Assembly (NCBI GenBank): GCA_036003845.1
Contig: DASYRX010000061.1
Location: 6,939 to 70,938 of the forward strand
DNA length: 64,000 bases
Source: DASYRX01 sp036003845
GTDB lineage: Bacteria; Gemmatimonadota; Gemmatimonadetes; Gemmatimonadales; Gemmatimonadaceae
Direction: 5' to 3'
Positions 8,056-16,510 of the stretch are shown here, piece after piece. The notes under the pieces were generated by a model. It made no database searches, was not told where the DNA came from, and worked only from the letters and a program-made list of their open reading frames with translations. How positions within the stretch are numbered: position 1 is the first letter of the stretch; each line of letters opens with the position of its first letter. Both the position numbers and the translations under genes were made by a program.

Positions 8056-9047
8056 AACGCATCTGTCGACAGTTCTATACGAGAATGACCCTGGCGGCGG
8101 CGTTGGTCGCCCCGGTTCTCGGCGCGCAGGAGACAGCTCCCGGGGCGCAGCATCAGGCTCCGCCTAACGCTGGCGCTGAGGCCAAGGTCGACATCATCAC
8201 GCCGCACATCACCGACGGCTATCACATCGAGCTCCCGTATTTCAAACCGCCGTTCTACAAGGAAGTGTGCATCGGGCGACACGCAGGCCCGCACGGTTGC
8301 GGTCCGCTCTGGGATCCGATCCAAATCGGTAGTTTTGCCGTGAACCTGTCGCCCACCAAGCACGTGGTCATGCTGCTGCTCGCCGCTGTGCTCATCACCG
8401 TTCTCTTGATCGCTGCCGCTCGCGCGCATGCGCGACATACGAACAGCATCGGGCGGCCGAAGGGTCCTGCGACGGCGATTGAAGCAATGGTACTCTACAT
8501 GCGAAACGAGGTGATCCTGCCTAACGTGGGTCATCACGGCGAGCGCTACGTTCCATATCTCCTGACGCTCTTCTTCTTCATCCTCACGATGAATCTGCTG
8601 GGTCTCGTTCCTTTCGGCTCGACGGCGACAGGGAACATCGCGGTGACGGCGATGCTCGCCATTATCACGTTCCTCGTCGTGGAAATCTCCGGGATGATCA
8701 CGTTAGGTAAGCACTACTTCAGCACGATCTTCTACTGGAACAAAGATCTCGCTCTGCCAATGCGCGTGATCATGTTTCTGATTCTTTCGCCGGTGGAGTT
8801 CGTCGGGAAACTCACAAAGCCGATCGCGCTGGCGATACGACTTTTTGCGAACATGACGGCCGGCCACATCGTCGTGCTCGCATTCATCGGCATGATCTTC
8901 ACGTTCAAGGGCATCGCGTCCGGACTGCCGTTCCTGATGGCCGTGGCGATCATGTTGCTCGAGATATTCATCGCATTCCTGCAGGCGTTCATTTTTACGA
9001 TGCTTTCGTCGGTCTTTATCGGACAGATAAGAGAAGCGCATCACTAA
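8052..9047 (+). CDS. atpB: ATP synthase F0 subunit a
   Basis: 331 aa. The proton half-channel subunit. The essential arginine is R263 in IALAIRLFANMTAGH, and the C-terminal helix pair with FLQAFIFTML is typical. The N-terminus is unusual: a signal-peptide-like segment (10-24) and a ~70-residue extracytoplasmic region with two cysteines (C73, C83) that could form a disulphide. A longer in-frame ORF begins at 7959, but the ATG at 8052 overlaps the preceding stop (ATGA) and is the natural start. Confidence 0.95.
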   Translation: MKRICRQFYTRMTLAAALVAPVLGAQETAPGAQHQAPPNAGAEAKVDIITPHITDGYHIELPYFKPPFYKEVCIGRHAGPHGCGPLWDPIQIGSFAVNLSPTKHVVMLLLAAVLITVLLIAAARAHARHTNSIGRPKGPATAIEAMVLYMRNEVILPNVGHHGERYVPYLLTLFFFILTMNLLGLVPFGSTATGNIAVTAMLAIITFLVVEISGMITLGKHYFSTIFYWNKDLALPMRVIMFLILSPVEFVGKLTKPIALAIRLFANMTAGHIVVLAFIGMIFTFKGIASGLPFLMAVAIMLLEIFIAFLQAFIFTMLSSVFIGQIREAHH

Positions 9048-9051
9048 CAAC

Positions 9052-9080
9052 GAGGGATAGGGGATAGGGATAGGGATAGG
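9052..9080 (+). repeat. G-rich GGGATA tandem tract
   Basis: Four tandem near-copies of GGGATA immediately after the atpB stop, giving four GGG runs with 3-base spacers on the plus strand, a canonical G-quadruplex pattern. Related G-rich tracts lie at about 12041 and 23904. Confidence 0.8.
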
Positions 9081-9081
9081 A

Positions 9082-9166
9082 CTTCGGAGTCCGCTCTTCT
9101 CCGAAGCGTTCGTACTCGGTCGAATGATCGAGGAAGCCCGTTGAGACCCGGGTCTCGCTGACGGGC
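9082..9166 (+). promoter_or_regulatory. Two stem-loops in the atpB-atpE spacer
   Basis: First hairpin: CTTCGGAG (9082-9089) pairs with CTCCGAAG (9099-9106), perfect 8 bp. Second: a 14-bp palindrome GAGACCCGGGTCTC (9143-9156) inside an outer GCCCGT/ACGGGC pair (9136-9141 / 9161-9166). Neither has a T-run, so they look like mRNA stability or translation-control structures ahead of atpE rather than terminators. Confidence 0.6.
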
Positions 9167-9230
9167 AGCGGCGGCCAGGTATGCGCCGCGGAGCAGGCAC
9201 TTATCACGTTAGGCACTCAGGAGTCCACAA

Positions 9231-9509
9231 ATGTTCTTCCCCTTGCTTGCCGCGGTGCAGGGCCTCACCGGCTCGAACAATCCGGGCCTTGCGCTCGTCG
9301 GCGCAGGCCTCGGCGCAGGGTTGGCCGCGATCGGTGCCGGCATCGGCATCGGCCGCATCGGCGGTCAGGCCGTTGAAGCCATGGCACGCCAACCGGAAAT
9401 GGCGGCGCGCGTGCAGACCGGCGCGCTGATCCTCGCTGCCTTCATCGAAGGCGTTGCATTGTTCGGCATCGTGATCGCGTTCCTTATTCAGGGCAAGTTC
9501 ACTGCGTAG
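9231..9509 (+). CDS. atpE: ATP synthase F0 subunit c
   Basis: 92 aa, two-helix hairpin. The glycine-rich first helix (GAGLGAGLAAIGAGIGIG), polar loop ARQPE and second helix carrying the ion-binding carboxylate E73 in LAAFIEGVALF are all present. The residue after the glutamate is Gly, not Ser/Thr, and the helix-1 Gln of sodium-type rings is not evident, so a proton-translocating ring is likely. The gene sits in unusually long spacers (183 bp before, 57 bp after) that hold strong hairpins, as expected when c must be made in excess of other subunits. Confidence 0.95.
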   Translation: MFFPLLAAVQGLTGSNNPGLALVGAGLGAGLAAIGAGIGIGRIGGQAVEAMARQPEMAARVQTGALILAAFIEGVALFGIVIAFLIQGKFTA

Positions 9510-9515
9510 CAGGAC

Positions 9516-9547
9516 GGCGGCTGAGTCTCCCGGGAGCCTCAGCCGCC
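9516..9547 (+). promoter_or_regulatory. 10-bp stem-loop between atpE and atpF
   Basis: GGCGGCTGAG (9516-9525) pairs perfectly with CTCAGCCGCC (9538-9547); the 12-nt loop itself contains CTCCCGGGAG. It lies just after the atpE stop and has no T-run. It may attenuate transcription or stabilise the atpE 3' end, setting subunit stoichiometry. Confidence 0.65.
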
Positions 9548-9566
9548 CATTCACCGACAACTCGTT

Positions 9567-10142
9567 ATGCGTGCACACACTATGACGACCCTAGCGCTGC
9601 TACTAGCACCGCGCGCTGTGTTGGCGCAGGAAGGCGGCAGCCCCAACCTTCTCTCGCCGGCAGGCGGTCTGATGTTCTGGACCCTCCTCGTCTTCCTGGT
9701 GCTGATGTTCGTGTTGAGCCGCTTCGCGTTCAAACCACTGCTGGCGGCCGTCCAGGCACGTGAAGACTCGCTGCAGCGCGCGCTGGACCAGGCGAAAAGG
9801 GATCGCGAAGAAGCTGCCAAGGTTCTTGAGGAGCATCAGCGTCAGCTCGACGCTGCGCGCGGCGAGGCGCAGCGCTTCATCGCCGAAGGACGCGCCACCG
9901 CCGAGAAAATGAAGGCAGAGATGCTCGAGGCGACGCGCCGGCAGCAGCATGAGCTCATGGAGCGCGCGAAGCGCGACATCGAGGCGGAAAAAACGCGCGC
10001 GATCGCTGAGCTACGCCGTGAGGCGGTGGACCTGGCAATCGCCGGCGCGAGTAAGGTCATCGAAAAGAACCTCGACAGCGGCGCGAATCGTCAGCTGGTG
10101 GAAAGCTTCCTCAGCTCGATTCCCGCGCAGGCGAAGCGCTAA
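9567..10142 (+). CDS. atpF: ATP synthase F0 subunit b
   Basis: 191 aa. One N-terminal membrane helix (FWTLLVFLVLMFVLSRFAF) then a long, highly charged coiled coil (about 65-170) forming the peripheral stalk that holds F1 to subunit a. Residues 1-21 ahead of the helix resemble a cleavable signal peptide ending AVLAQ, like that on subunit a. The TAA stop overlaps the ATG of atpH (TAATG). Confidence 0.94.
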   Translation: MRAHTMTTLALLLAPRAVLAQEGGSPNLLSPAGGLMFWTLLVFLVLMFVLSRFAFKPLLAAVQAREDSLQRALDQAKRDREEAAKVLEEHQRQLDAARGEAQRFIAEGRATAEKMKAEMLEATRRQQHELMERAKRDIEAEKTRAIAELRREAVDLAIAGASKVIEKNLDSGANRQLVESFLSSIPAQAKR

Positions 10143-10687
10143 TGCGCGAGACGACGATCGCCAGAAACTACGCCGAGGCGTTGCTCGCGCTCGCGCGTAA
10201 GGCCGACGATCTGACTGGCTGGGGAGTTCTCATCCATGCCTTCGCTGAAGTGGCAGCGAGCGACGAGAAGCTGCGGCACTTCCTCGAGGCGCCGCAGATC
10301 TCGGCGGCGCAGAAGAACGAAGTGTTAGGCAAGGCCTTCGCTGACAACATGCCGCGCCTGATGCTGCGCTTCATCCAGAAGCTCGTGTCGAATCGGCGCC
10401 AGATGCTCATACCGGCCATTTCTGTGGAATACGCCAATCTGGTCGACGAAGAGGAAGGGCGTCTGCATGCTCGGGTCACCGTCGCGCGCGATGCAACCGA
10501 CGCCGAGCTCCAGGCGATCGAGAAGGAACTATCGCGCGCCTTTGGCAAGACCGTGGTTCCGCACCTAACGACAAATCCAGCGATCATCGGCGGCGTGGTC
10601 GTGCGCATCGGCGACACGGTGTTGGACGGGTCAGTGCGGCGCCGGCTCAGCGCGCTGCGGCAGCGAATACTCACCTCCTCCAGTTAG
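10142..10687 (+). CDS. atpH: ATP synthase F1 subunit delta
   Basis: 181 aa, full family length. N-terminal helical domain (ARNYAEALLALA) followed by the conserved C-terminal region ending in IIGGVVVRIGDTVLDGSVRRRL, the OSCP/delta signature. It connects the peripheral stalk to the F1 head. Genes for alpha, gamma, beta and epsilon do not follow; the next gene, 3 bp on, is a cupin. The ATP synthase genes are therefore split in this genome. Confidence 0.95.
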   Translation: MRETTIARNYAEALLALARKADDLTGWGVLIHAFAEVAASDEKLRHFLEAPQISAAQKNEVLGKAFADNMPRLMLRFIQKLVSNRRQMLIPAISVEYANLVDEEEGRLHARVTVARDATDAELQAIEKELSRAFGKTVVPHLTTNPAIIGGVVVRIGDTVLDGSVRRRLSALRQRILTSSS

Positions 10688-10690
10688 CGC

Positions 10691-11065
10691 GTGAGCGGGC
10701 GCGTCGACGTCACCCACGTCCCCAAGCCGTGGGGGTGGGAAAAGATCTGGGCCAACACAGATCGCTACGTCGGAAAGATCCTGCACATCAACGCCGGCCA
10801 TGCGCTCTCGGTCCAGTACCATGTGCGCAAGGACGAGACCGTGTACCTGCTCGCGGGGCAGCTCAAGTACTGGGTGCGCGATGAAAGCGGCGAGATGCGC
10901 GACATGAACCTCACGGTCGGGGAGGCCTTTCGCATCACGCCCGGGACGGTGCATTACATGGAGGCAATCAGCGACTGCGACATTCTGGAGACGTCCACAC
11001 CGGATCTGGACGACGTTGTTAGGCTCAAGGACCGCTACGGCCGAGAGGGAACGAGCGCGCCATGA
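10691..11065 (+). CDS. Cupin-domain protein (phosphomannose isomerase type II-like)
   Basis: 124 aa single cupin. The segment PWGWEKIW at the N-terminus and HALSVQYHVRKDETVYLLAG with histidines and glutamate for metal binding match the mannose-6-phosphate isomerase C-terminal cupin; a second His motif is GTVHYME. The GTG start is 3 bp after atpH and the TGA overlaps the ATG of the nucleotidyltransferase (ATGA), so the two are probably a functional pair in nucleotide-sugar supply. Isomerase activity is inferred from family and neighbour, not proven. Confidence 0.8.
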   Translation: MSGRVDVTHVPKPWGWEKIWANTDRYVGKILHINAGHALSVQYHVRKDETVYLLAGQLKYWVRDESGEMRDMNLTVGEAFRITPGTVHYMEAISDCDILETSTPDLDDVVRLKDRYGREGTSAP

Positions 11066-12057
11066 AAGTGATCATTCCACTCGCGGGGAAGGGAACCCGC
11101 CTGCGCCCGCACACGCACATCACGCCCAAGCCGATGCTCAAGGTGGCGGGGAAGCCCGTGATGGCGTACATCCTGGACGACCTCAAGGCGTTAGGCACGG
11201 TCTCGCAGATCATCTACATCACGGGGCACTTGAAGGAGAAGGTCGAGGCCTACGTACGCGCCGAGTACGACTTCCCGTCCGTGTTCGTGGAGCAAGCGGT
11301 GCAAGACGGCACCGCCGGCGCGGTGAAGCTGGCGCAGAAGTACGTGGACGAGGCGGTCCTCATCATTTTCGTCGACACGATCTTCGATACCGATCTGAGT
11401 GTCGTCAATCGGACTGACGCGGATGGAATTATCTGGACGAAGGAGGTCGAGGACTATCAGCGATTCGGCGTCGTCGTGACGGATGCCGACGGCAACATGA
11501 CCAAGATCGTGGAGAAGCCGAAGACACCGATCTCCAAGCGCGCGAACATCGGGCTCTACTACGTGCGCAACTGGAAGCTCATGTATGAAGGGATCGACCA
11601 CGTGCTGTCGCAGCCGAAGAACCAAGGCGAATACTTCTTGACGGACGCATTCCAGTACATGATCGAAAAAGGCGCGCGGATCAAAGTGATCGACGTGGCC
11701 GGCTGGTACGACGCCGGGAAGCTGGACACGCTCCTGGAAACGAATCGCGTCATGCTCGAGCGGCACGCCGCACGAAGCGCGAAAGGGGAATTCGGCAGCA
11801 GCGCCAAGATCACGCAGCCCGTGCAAATCGCCGACGATGTGAAGATCACGGACTCGTCGATCGGGCCTAACGTGACAATCGGGGCGGGGAGCGTGATCGC
11901 GGGCAGCTCGCTTCGCGACACGATCGTAGGCGGTGGGGCGACGATCAAGAAATCGACGCTCAAGAATTCACTCATTGGCGATGCGACAGTGATCGAGGGG
12001 TTCGACGGTGAGTTGACCGTGGCTGATCATTCGGAAGTAAGAGGGGTTAGGGAATAG
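11062..12057 (+). CDS. Sugar-1-phosphate nucleotidyltransferase
   Basis: 331 aa. N-terminal nucleotidyltransferase fold with LAGKGTRLRPHT and KPMLKVAGKP (NTP and metal binding), later EYFLTDAF and GWYDAGKLDT; the C-terminus has hexapeptide-type left-handed helix repeats (SSIGPNVTIGAGSVI). The family makes dTDP-, UDP- or GDP-sugars for cell-surface polysaccharide; the exact sugar cannot be read. The stop codon is embedded in a GGGGTTAGGG-type repeat, so the last residues (SEVRGVRE) are encoded by repeat sequence, a likely recent change to the C-terminus. Confidence 0.88.
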   Translation: MKVIIPLAGKGTRLRPHTHITPKPMLKVAGKPVMAYILDDLKALGTVSQIIYITGHLKEKVEAYVRAEYDFPSVFVEQAVQDGTAGAVKLAQKYVDEAVLIIFVDTIFDTDLSVVNRTDADGIIWTKEVEDYQRFGVVVTDADGNMTKIVEKPKTPISKRANIGLYYVRNWKLMYEGIDHVLSQPKNQGEYFLTDAFQYMIEKGARIKVIDVAGWYDAGKLDTLLETNRVMLERHAARSAKGEFGSSAKITQPVQIADDVKITDSSIGPNVTIGAGSVIAGSSLRDTIVGGGATIKKSTLKNSLIGDATVIEGFDGELTVADHSEVRGVRE

Positions 12058-12070
12058 GGGTTAGGAGTTA
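12041..12070 (+). repeat. G-rich GGGGTTAGGG tract across a stop codon
   Basis: Imperfect tandem GGGGTTAGGGAATA units covering the end of the nucleotidyltransferase gene and the 20-bp spacer before the monooxygenase. Same family as tracts at 9052 and 23904. Confidence 0.7.
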
Positions 12071-12077
12071 GCCTGCT

Positions 12078-13172
12078 GTGGTTACTATCGTCGGGGCTGG
12101 GCCAGCTGGGCTCGCGACCGCAGCATCGCTCAGGCGTCGCGGAATCGCCTATCGTCTCCTGGAGCGTGGCGACTCGTTAGGGCACTCCTGGCTCAACCTG
12201 TACGACAGCTTGCGGCTGCATACCGGCAAGCATCTGTCGCACCTGCCCGGCTATCGTTTCGGCTCCGGGACGCCACTCTTTCCGTCGCGCGAAGAGTTTG
12301 TCCTTTATCTGCGTGACTACGCGCGCCACTTCGGCATCGCCGTGGAAACTGGAAAGGACGTCGTCGCTGTTTCGAAAGCGGGAGATGGCTGGCGCATAAC
12401 GACGGCAGACGGCGAGTCGCACGACACAGCCGCGCTTGTGATGTCGACTGGAATCATCGCCAACCCCAAAGTTCCGGTGCTTCCGGGCCAGGATCGCTTT
12501 CGCGGCCGCGTGCTGCACAGCGTGGAGTATCGCCGGCCTAACGACTTTATCGGACGCCGTGTGTTGATCGTCGGCGTCGGCAACTCCGGCGGAGAGATCG
12601 GTGCGGAGCTGGCGCGCGCCGGCGCTCGCGTAACGGTATTGGTGCGCTCGGGCGCCAACGTCGTCCCGCTGATGCTCGCGGGCCTTCCCATTCAGTACGT
12701 CGCGTATGTCATGCGCTGGCTGCCGCGCAGCGCTCGCGAGCGCATCGTTGGCCGAGTGCAGCGAATCATGGAGAAGAAACACGGACCGCCAGTTCTGCCG
12801 CGACCGCCCTATTCGGCGCTCGATGCGATCCCGCTCATCGGGTTTCATCTCGTCGAGGCGATCCGCGAGGGACTGATCGAGGTTCGCCGCGCCGATCTTA
12901 CCGGGCTTACGGAAACTGGCGTGCGATTCAGTGACGGCAGCGAGGCGGACTACGACGTCGTCCTCCTTGCCACAGGTTTCGCGCCGGCGCTAGCGCCGTT
13001 AGGCGAGAGCATTCGCACCGACGCAAAAGGCTTCGCTATCCGTAGCGACCGCGTGACGAGTGCCGACCAGAAAGGCATCTACTTCGTGGGACACAACTAC
13101 GATAGCACCGGCGGCCTCTCCAACATCCGTCGCGACGCGCGTCTCGCCGCGGAGCGCATCGCTAGCCAGTAG
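12078..13172 (+). CDS. Flavin-containing monooxygenase / NAD(P)-binding oxidoreductase
   Basis: 364 aa from GTG. N-terminal FAD-binding GAGPAG (6-11), a second nucleotide-binding motif VGVGNSGGEIG in mid-protein, and a C-terminal LLATGF motif typical of class B flavoprotein monooxygenases (CzcO / YUCCA-like). It hydroxylates or oxidises a small substrate with NADPH and oxygen; the substrate is unknown. The 3' end overlaps the convergent M20 peptidase gene by about 11 bp. The FMO fingerprint FxGxxxHxxxW is not clearly present. Confidence 0.82.
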   Translation: MVTIVGAGPAGLATAASLRRRGIAYRLLERGDSLGHSWLNLYDSLRLHTGKHLSHLPGYRFGSGTPLFPSREEFVLYLRDYARHFGIAVETGKDVVAVSKAGDGWRITTADGESHDTAALVMSTGIIANPKVPVLPGQDRFRGRVLHSVEYRRPNDFIGRRVLIVGVGNSGGEIGAELARAGARVTVLVRSGANVVPLMLAGLPIQYVAYVMRWLPRSARERIVGRVQRIMEKKHGPPVLPRPPYSALDAIPLIGFHLVEAIREGLIEVRRADLTGLTETGVRFSDGSEADYDVVLLATGFAPALAPLGESIRTDAKGFAIRSDRVTSADQKGIYFVGHNYDSTGGLSNIRRDARLAAERIASQ

Positions 13173-14346
13173 CCGCGGCGGCAACGATCGTCAGCGCGCG
13201 CCAGAGCCCTAACGCTGAGTCGGTGTGATCGTACCACTCGCGCAGCGTGTGGGTATCGCCGCCGCGTCCTCCCGCACCGATCGCGATCGCCGGGACGCCT
13301 CGATTCATGGGGACGTTGGCATCCGTCGACGCGGCAGACAACTCTGGAGTGCGACCGATGGCGAGCGTCGCTTCCCGCGCGGCCGCCACGAGTGGGTGGT
13401 GCGGGTCGATCGCGCCAGCCGGTCGCTCACCGATCCGCTCGCTCGTTAGGGTGAGCGGCGGGGTCCCCGCCGTGCGCGCGGCGTTGGCGCGATCGACGGC
13501 GTGCCGCATACGCGCGTCGACGGCCATCTCCCAGCGCTCCAGCTCCGCGGCGCGAACGGAACGAACTTCCACTTCCAGCCAGGCCTCTTCGGGAATCGCG
13601 TTGATCGAGGAGCCGCCGCCGATGCGGTTTACGCTCACGGTGATGCGCGGCTCCTGCGGAAGTTTGAGCCCCGCCAGCTCCACTGTGATGGCGCCGGCGA
13701 CGTGCACCGGATTCACGACGCCATAGGCGCCCCAGCTGTGCCCGCCGGGGCCATGAATCCGCGCACGAAGGCGTCGGACACCTAACGCTTCGGTCACGAT
13801 GCGCGTGTCGCCGGGCCCATCGAGCGCGACGACGGCCTGAATGTCGTCACCTAACGCGCTGAAGAGATGCCGTGCGCCGCGCAGATCACCGATTCCCTCC
13901 TCGCCCGTCGTAGCGGCGAACAGGATCGGGTGCGCGGGCCGGACATCGGGTGTGGCCAGCTCTTCCGCCAGTGCCACGAGCGCTGTCAGGCCACGGGCGT
14001 TGTCGCCGATGCCGGGGGCGCTGATGCGCGTTCCGTCGCGTTTGATGCTGAGATCCGTCCCGTGCGGAAAGACGGTATCCAGGTGCGCGCAAATGACGAC
14101 CGGAGGCGCTCCTGTCCTCGAGCCACGCAGCCGCGCCACGACGTTCCCTGCCGCGTCGATCTCCACGTTAGGCAGCGACTCGCTCAGGCGCGCGGCGACG
14201 AACGTCGCACGCGCGCGCTCGTCGCCAGTCGGCGCCGGAACGCCGGCGATGGCGATTTGCAGCGCGAGTAGCTCGGCGTCGCGTTGCGCGAGGCGCTCGC
14301 GGGCCGGTCCCAGACGGTCGTATGTCGCGCGGGCCGTGGTTGGCAT
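13162..14346 (-). CDS. M20-family zinc metallopeptidase
   Basis: 394 aa from the ATG at 14346; the 25-residue longer version from GTG 14421 overlaps the divergent MFS promoter and is less likely. Metal ligands and catalytic residues are in CAHLDTVFP (H, D), GIGDNARG (bridging Asp), TGEEGIGD (catalytic Glu and metal Glu) and a late His in GGDTHTLREWY. The dimerisation lid contains IHGPGGHSWG. It is a cytoplasmic aminoacylase/di-tripeptidase-type enzyme; substrate unknown. Confidence 0.87.
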   Translation of the reverse strand: MPTTARATYDRLGPARERLAQRDAELLALQIAIAGVPAPTGDERARATFVAARLSESLPNVEIDAAGNVVARLRGSRTGAPPVVICAHLDTVFPHGTDLSIKRDGTRISAPGIGDNARGLTALVALAEELATPDVRPAHPILFAATTGEEGIGDLRGARHLFSALGDDIQAVVALDGPGDTRIVTEALGVRRLRARIHGPGGHSWGAYGVVNPVHVAGAITVELAGLKLPQEPRITVSVNRIGGGSSINAIPEEAWLEVEVRSVRAAELERWEMAVDARMRHAVDRANAARTAGTPPLTLTSERIGERPAGAIDPHHPLVAAAREATLAIGRTPELSAASTDANVPMNRGVPAIAIGAGGRGGDTHTLREWYDHTDSALGLWRALTIVAAAATG

Positions 14347-14436
14347 CGACGGAAGAGGCGCCCTCGCGCCACGAGATGCAAGTGATAGCGCGGTTGGCTT
14401 CTCGCTGCTGTGAGGTCGCATACATTTGGCGCACTC

Positions 14437-15636
14437 ATGAGGAAGACCCGCTTACCGCGCACAGTCTTCGCGCTCGCCGCCGTCAGTCTGCTGACAGACG
14501 CGTCGAGCGAAATGATTTATCCGCTCCTGCCGCTCTTTCTCTCGAGCGTGCTTGGCGCATCGGCGACCGCGCTTGGCGCGATCGAAGGGGCGGCCGAGTC
14601 CGTTGCAGCGTTGCTCAAGCTTGGGAGCGGCGTCTGGTCCGATCGCCTGACGAGACGCAAGCCGCTCGTCGTTTTTGGCTATGCGCTGGCATCAGCAGTG
14701 CGGCCGCTGATCGGTCTGGCGCAGAGCGCCTGGCAGGTAGGTGCCTTACGAGTCACTGACCGAATCGGGAAGGGGATCCGCACGTCGCCGCGCGACGCGC
14801 TGATCGCCGATGCCGTGCAACCTTCGCAGCGGGGAGCGGCGTTCGGCCTACACAGGGCGGGGGACCATCTGGGCGGGGTTCTGGGACCCGTGCTCGCCTT
14901 TACGCTGTTGCAGCTCTTTGGATTCTCTCTGCGCACTGTCTTCTTGCTTGCGGCGATACCGGCGGCGTTGTCGCTCCTGGTCCTGATTGCCGGCGTGCGG
15001 GAAGAGGCTCGTCGCAGCGCGCATGACGGCGGCGTTAGGATCGGCGAGCCAACCGCGCTTGGGAGCGAGTTTTGGAAATACCTCTCCGTACTCTTTCTTT
15101 TCGCGCTGGGTAACGCGAGCGACGCCTTCCTGCTGCTGCGAGCGTCTGCGTTAGGCGTCGCCGCGGCGCACGTACCGCTGTTGTGGGCGGCGCACCACGT
15201 CGTCAAGGCGATCGCCAATGTGCGAGGAGGGGCCCTGTCCGATCGCATTGGCCGGCGTCCGCTGATCGTCGCCGGCTGGGCCGTCTACGCCATCGTGTAC
15301 CTGGCCTTTGCCCGCGCGTCGACGGCGTGGCACGTGTGGACCCTCTTCCTCGGGTACGGACTGTATTTCGGATTGACAGAGGGCGTGGAGAAGGCGTTCG
15401 TGGCCGACCTCGTTCCCGAGCGCCTGCGCGGCAGCGCGTACGGCTGGTTCAATTTCACGTTAGGCTTGGCCGCATTTCCGGCGTCGTTGATCTTCGGCGT
15501 GCTATGGGACAAGCGCGGCCCGACAACGGCATTCGGTCTGGCGGCGGTGCTGGCTGCAGCGGCGTCCGTGTTGCTTCTCGTGATGGTTCGCGGTCGCGGT
15601 CGCGGCCGCCCCGTCGCCCAAGCGTCGACTGCGTAG
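14437..15636 (+). CDS. Major facilitator superfamily transporter
   Basis: About 400 aa with 12 hydrophobic segments. MFS loop motifs are visible: SDRLTRRKPL after helix 2 and SDRIGRRPLIV after helix 8, plus RIGKGIRTSPRDAL. The last motif and the opening LLTDASSEMIYPLLPLF are typical of a bacterial subgroup near multidrug-type MFS proteins. The substrate is not predictable. ATG at 14437 is chosen; a GTG at 14410 is in frame. The C-terminus has a short RGRGRGR stretch from tandem GGTCGC units. Confidence 0.85.
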   Translation: MRKTRLPRTVFALAAVSLLTDASSEMIYPLLPLFLSSVLGASATALGAIEGAAESVAALLKLGSGVWSDRLTRRKPLVVFGYALASAVRPLIGLAQSAWQVGALRVTDRIGKGIRTSPRDALIADAVQPSQRGAAFGLHRAGDHLGGVLGPVLAFTLLQLFGFSLRTVFLLAAIPAALSLLVLIAGVREEARRSAHDGGVRIGEPTALGSEFWKYLSVLFLFALGNASDAFLLLRASALGVAAAHVPLLWAAHHVVKAIANVRGGALSDRIGRRPLIVAGWAVYAIVYLAFARASTAWHVWTLFLGYGLYFGLTEGVEKAFVADLVPERLRGSAYGWFNFTLGLAAFPASLIFGVLWDKRGPTTAFGLAAVLAAAASVLLLVMVRGRGRGRPVAQASTA

Positions 15637-15752
15637 GCAAACCCACGAGATGTCAGGAACCCGTTCGGATGCGCGGCGCGCTGTGGCACGGCGCAAAGGA
15701 ACCGCATAGCTGTACGCCGCAAGGAGATCTCGCTCGACCTGCGGAGGGACCT

Positions 15753-16499
15753 ATGCGACGCTTTCTCGCGGCACTCACGGCGATCGTGCTTCCCGTTGTG
15801 CTCGGCGCGCAACCACCGGGGCACTGGCCGCCGGACTCGCTGATCAACACGCAAGTCATTCCGCGCACCACGCCCGTCATGCAAGTGGTCGGGCAGATGC
15901 GAAACTTCGCCGGAGGGTTGGGCGTGCGCTGTCAGTTCTGTCATGTCGGCGAAGAAGGTCTCGCACTCGAGAAATTCGACTTCGCGTCCGACGAGAAGCG
16001 CACGAAGCTCGTGGCGCGGCAGATGATGCGCATGGTGCTAGAGATCAACAAACGGCTGGACACGATTCCAGGCCGCACGAATCCGCCAGTTCAGGTAACC
16101 TGCGTAACGTGTCACCGCGGCATTAGCCGGCCGCTGCCGCTTTCTCAGGTGTTGATCGAGGCGGGGACAGCAGCGGGCACAGATTCGGCGCTTCGTGTGT
16201 ACCGCGCTTTGCGCGAACGATACTACGGAGGGGATGCGTACGATTTTCGGGAACCGTCCCTCAACATCGCGGCCTTCAGGCTTGGTCGTGTGAGCAAGTT
16301 CGACGAAGCGTTTGCGCTGCTGAAGTTGAACGAGGAGATGTTTCCGAACTCGTCGGCGATGTATGTCTTTCGCGGCAACATAAACCTGATGCGCGCCGAT
16401 ACGGCGGCAGCTGCCACCGCGTTTCGCGAGGCTATTCGACGCGATTCAACGAACGAAGAAGCGCGCGGTCGCTTGCGAGATATCGGCCAGCGGCCATAG
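15753..16499 (+). CDS. Dihaem cytochrome c, reaction-centre cytochrome type, with TPR-like tail
   Basis: 248 aa. Signal peptide ends near AQ (residue 20). Two haem sites CQFCH (60-64) and CVTCH (117-121), each preceded by a helix with methionine (MQVVGQM; MMRMVLEIN) that can give the sixth ligand, match half of the photosynthetic reaction centre tetrahaem cytochrome family. The C-terminal ~100 residues look like two TPR helices pairs. Periplasmic electron transfer is expected; the partner is unknown and no photosynthesis genes are present. The long upstream ORF extension is rejected: GGAGG at 15743 positions the ATG at 15753 well. Confidence 0.85.
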   Translation: MRRFLAALTAIVLPVVLGAQPPGHWPPDSLINTQVIPRTTPVMQVVGQMRNFAGGLGVRCQFCHVGEEGLALEKFDFASDEKRTKLVARQMMRMVLEINKRLDTIPGRTNPPVQVTCVTCHRGISRPLPLSQVLIEAGTAAGTDSALRVYRALRERYYGGDAYDFREPSLNIAAFRLGRVSKFDEAFALLKLNEEMFPNSSAMYVFRGNINLMRADTAAAATAFREAIRRDSTNEEARGRLRDIGQRP

Positions 16500-16510
16500 G
16501 CTGATTGGAT

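Noticed and set aside
15183..15752. Long N-terminal extension of the cytochrome c ORF
   Set aside because: Overlaps the MFS gene in another frame; the signal peptide and GGAGG support the ATG at 15753.
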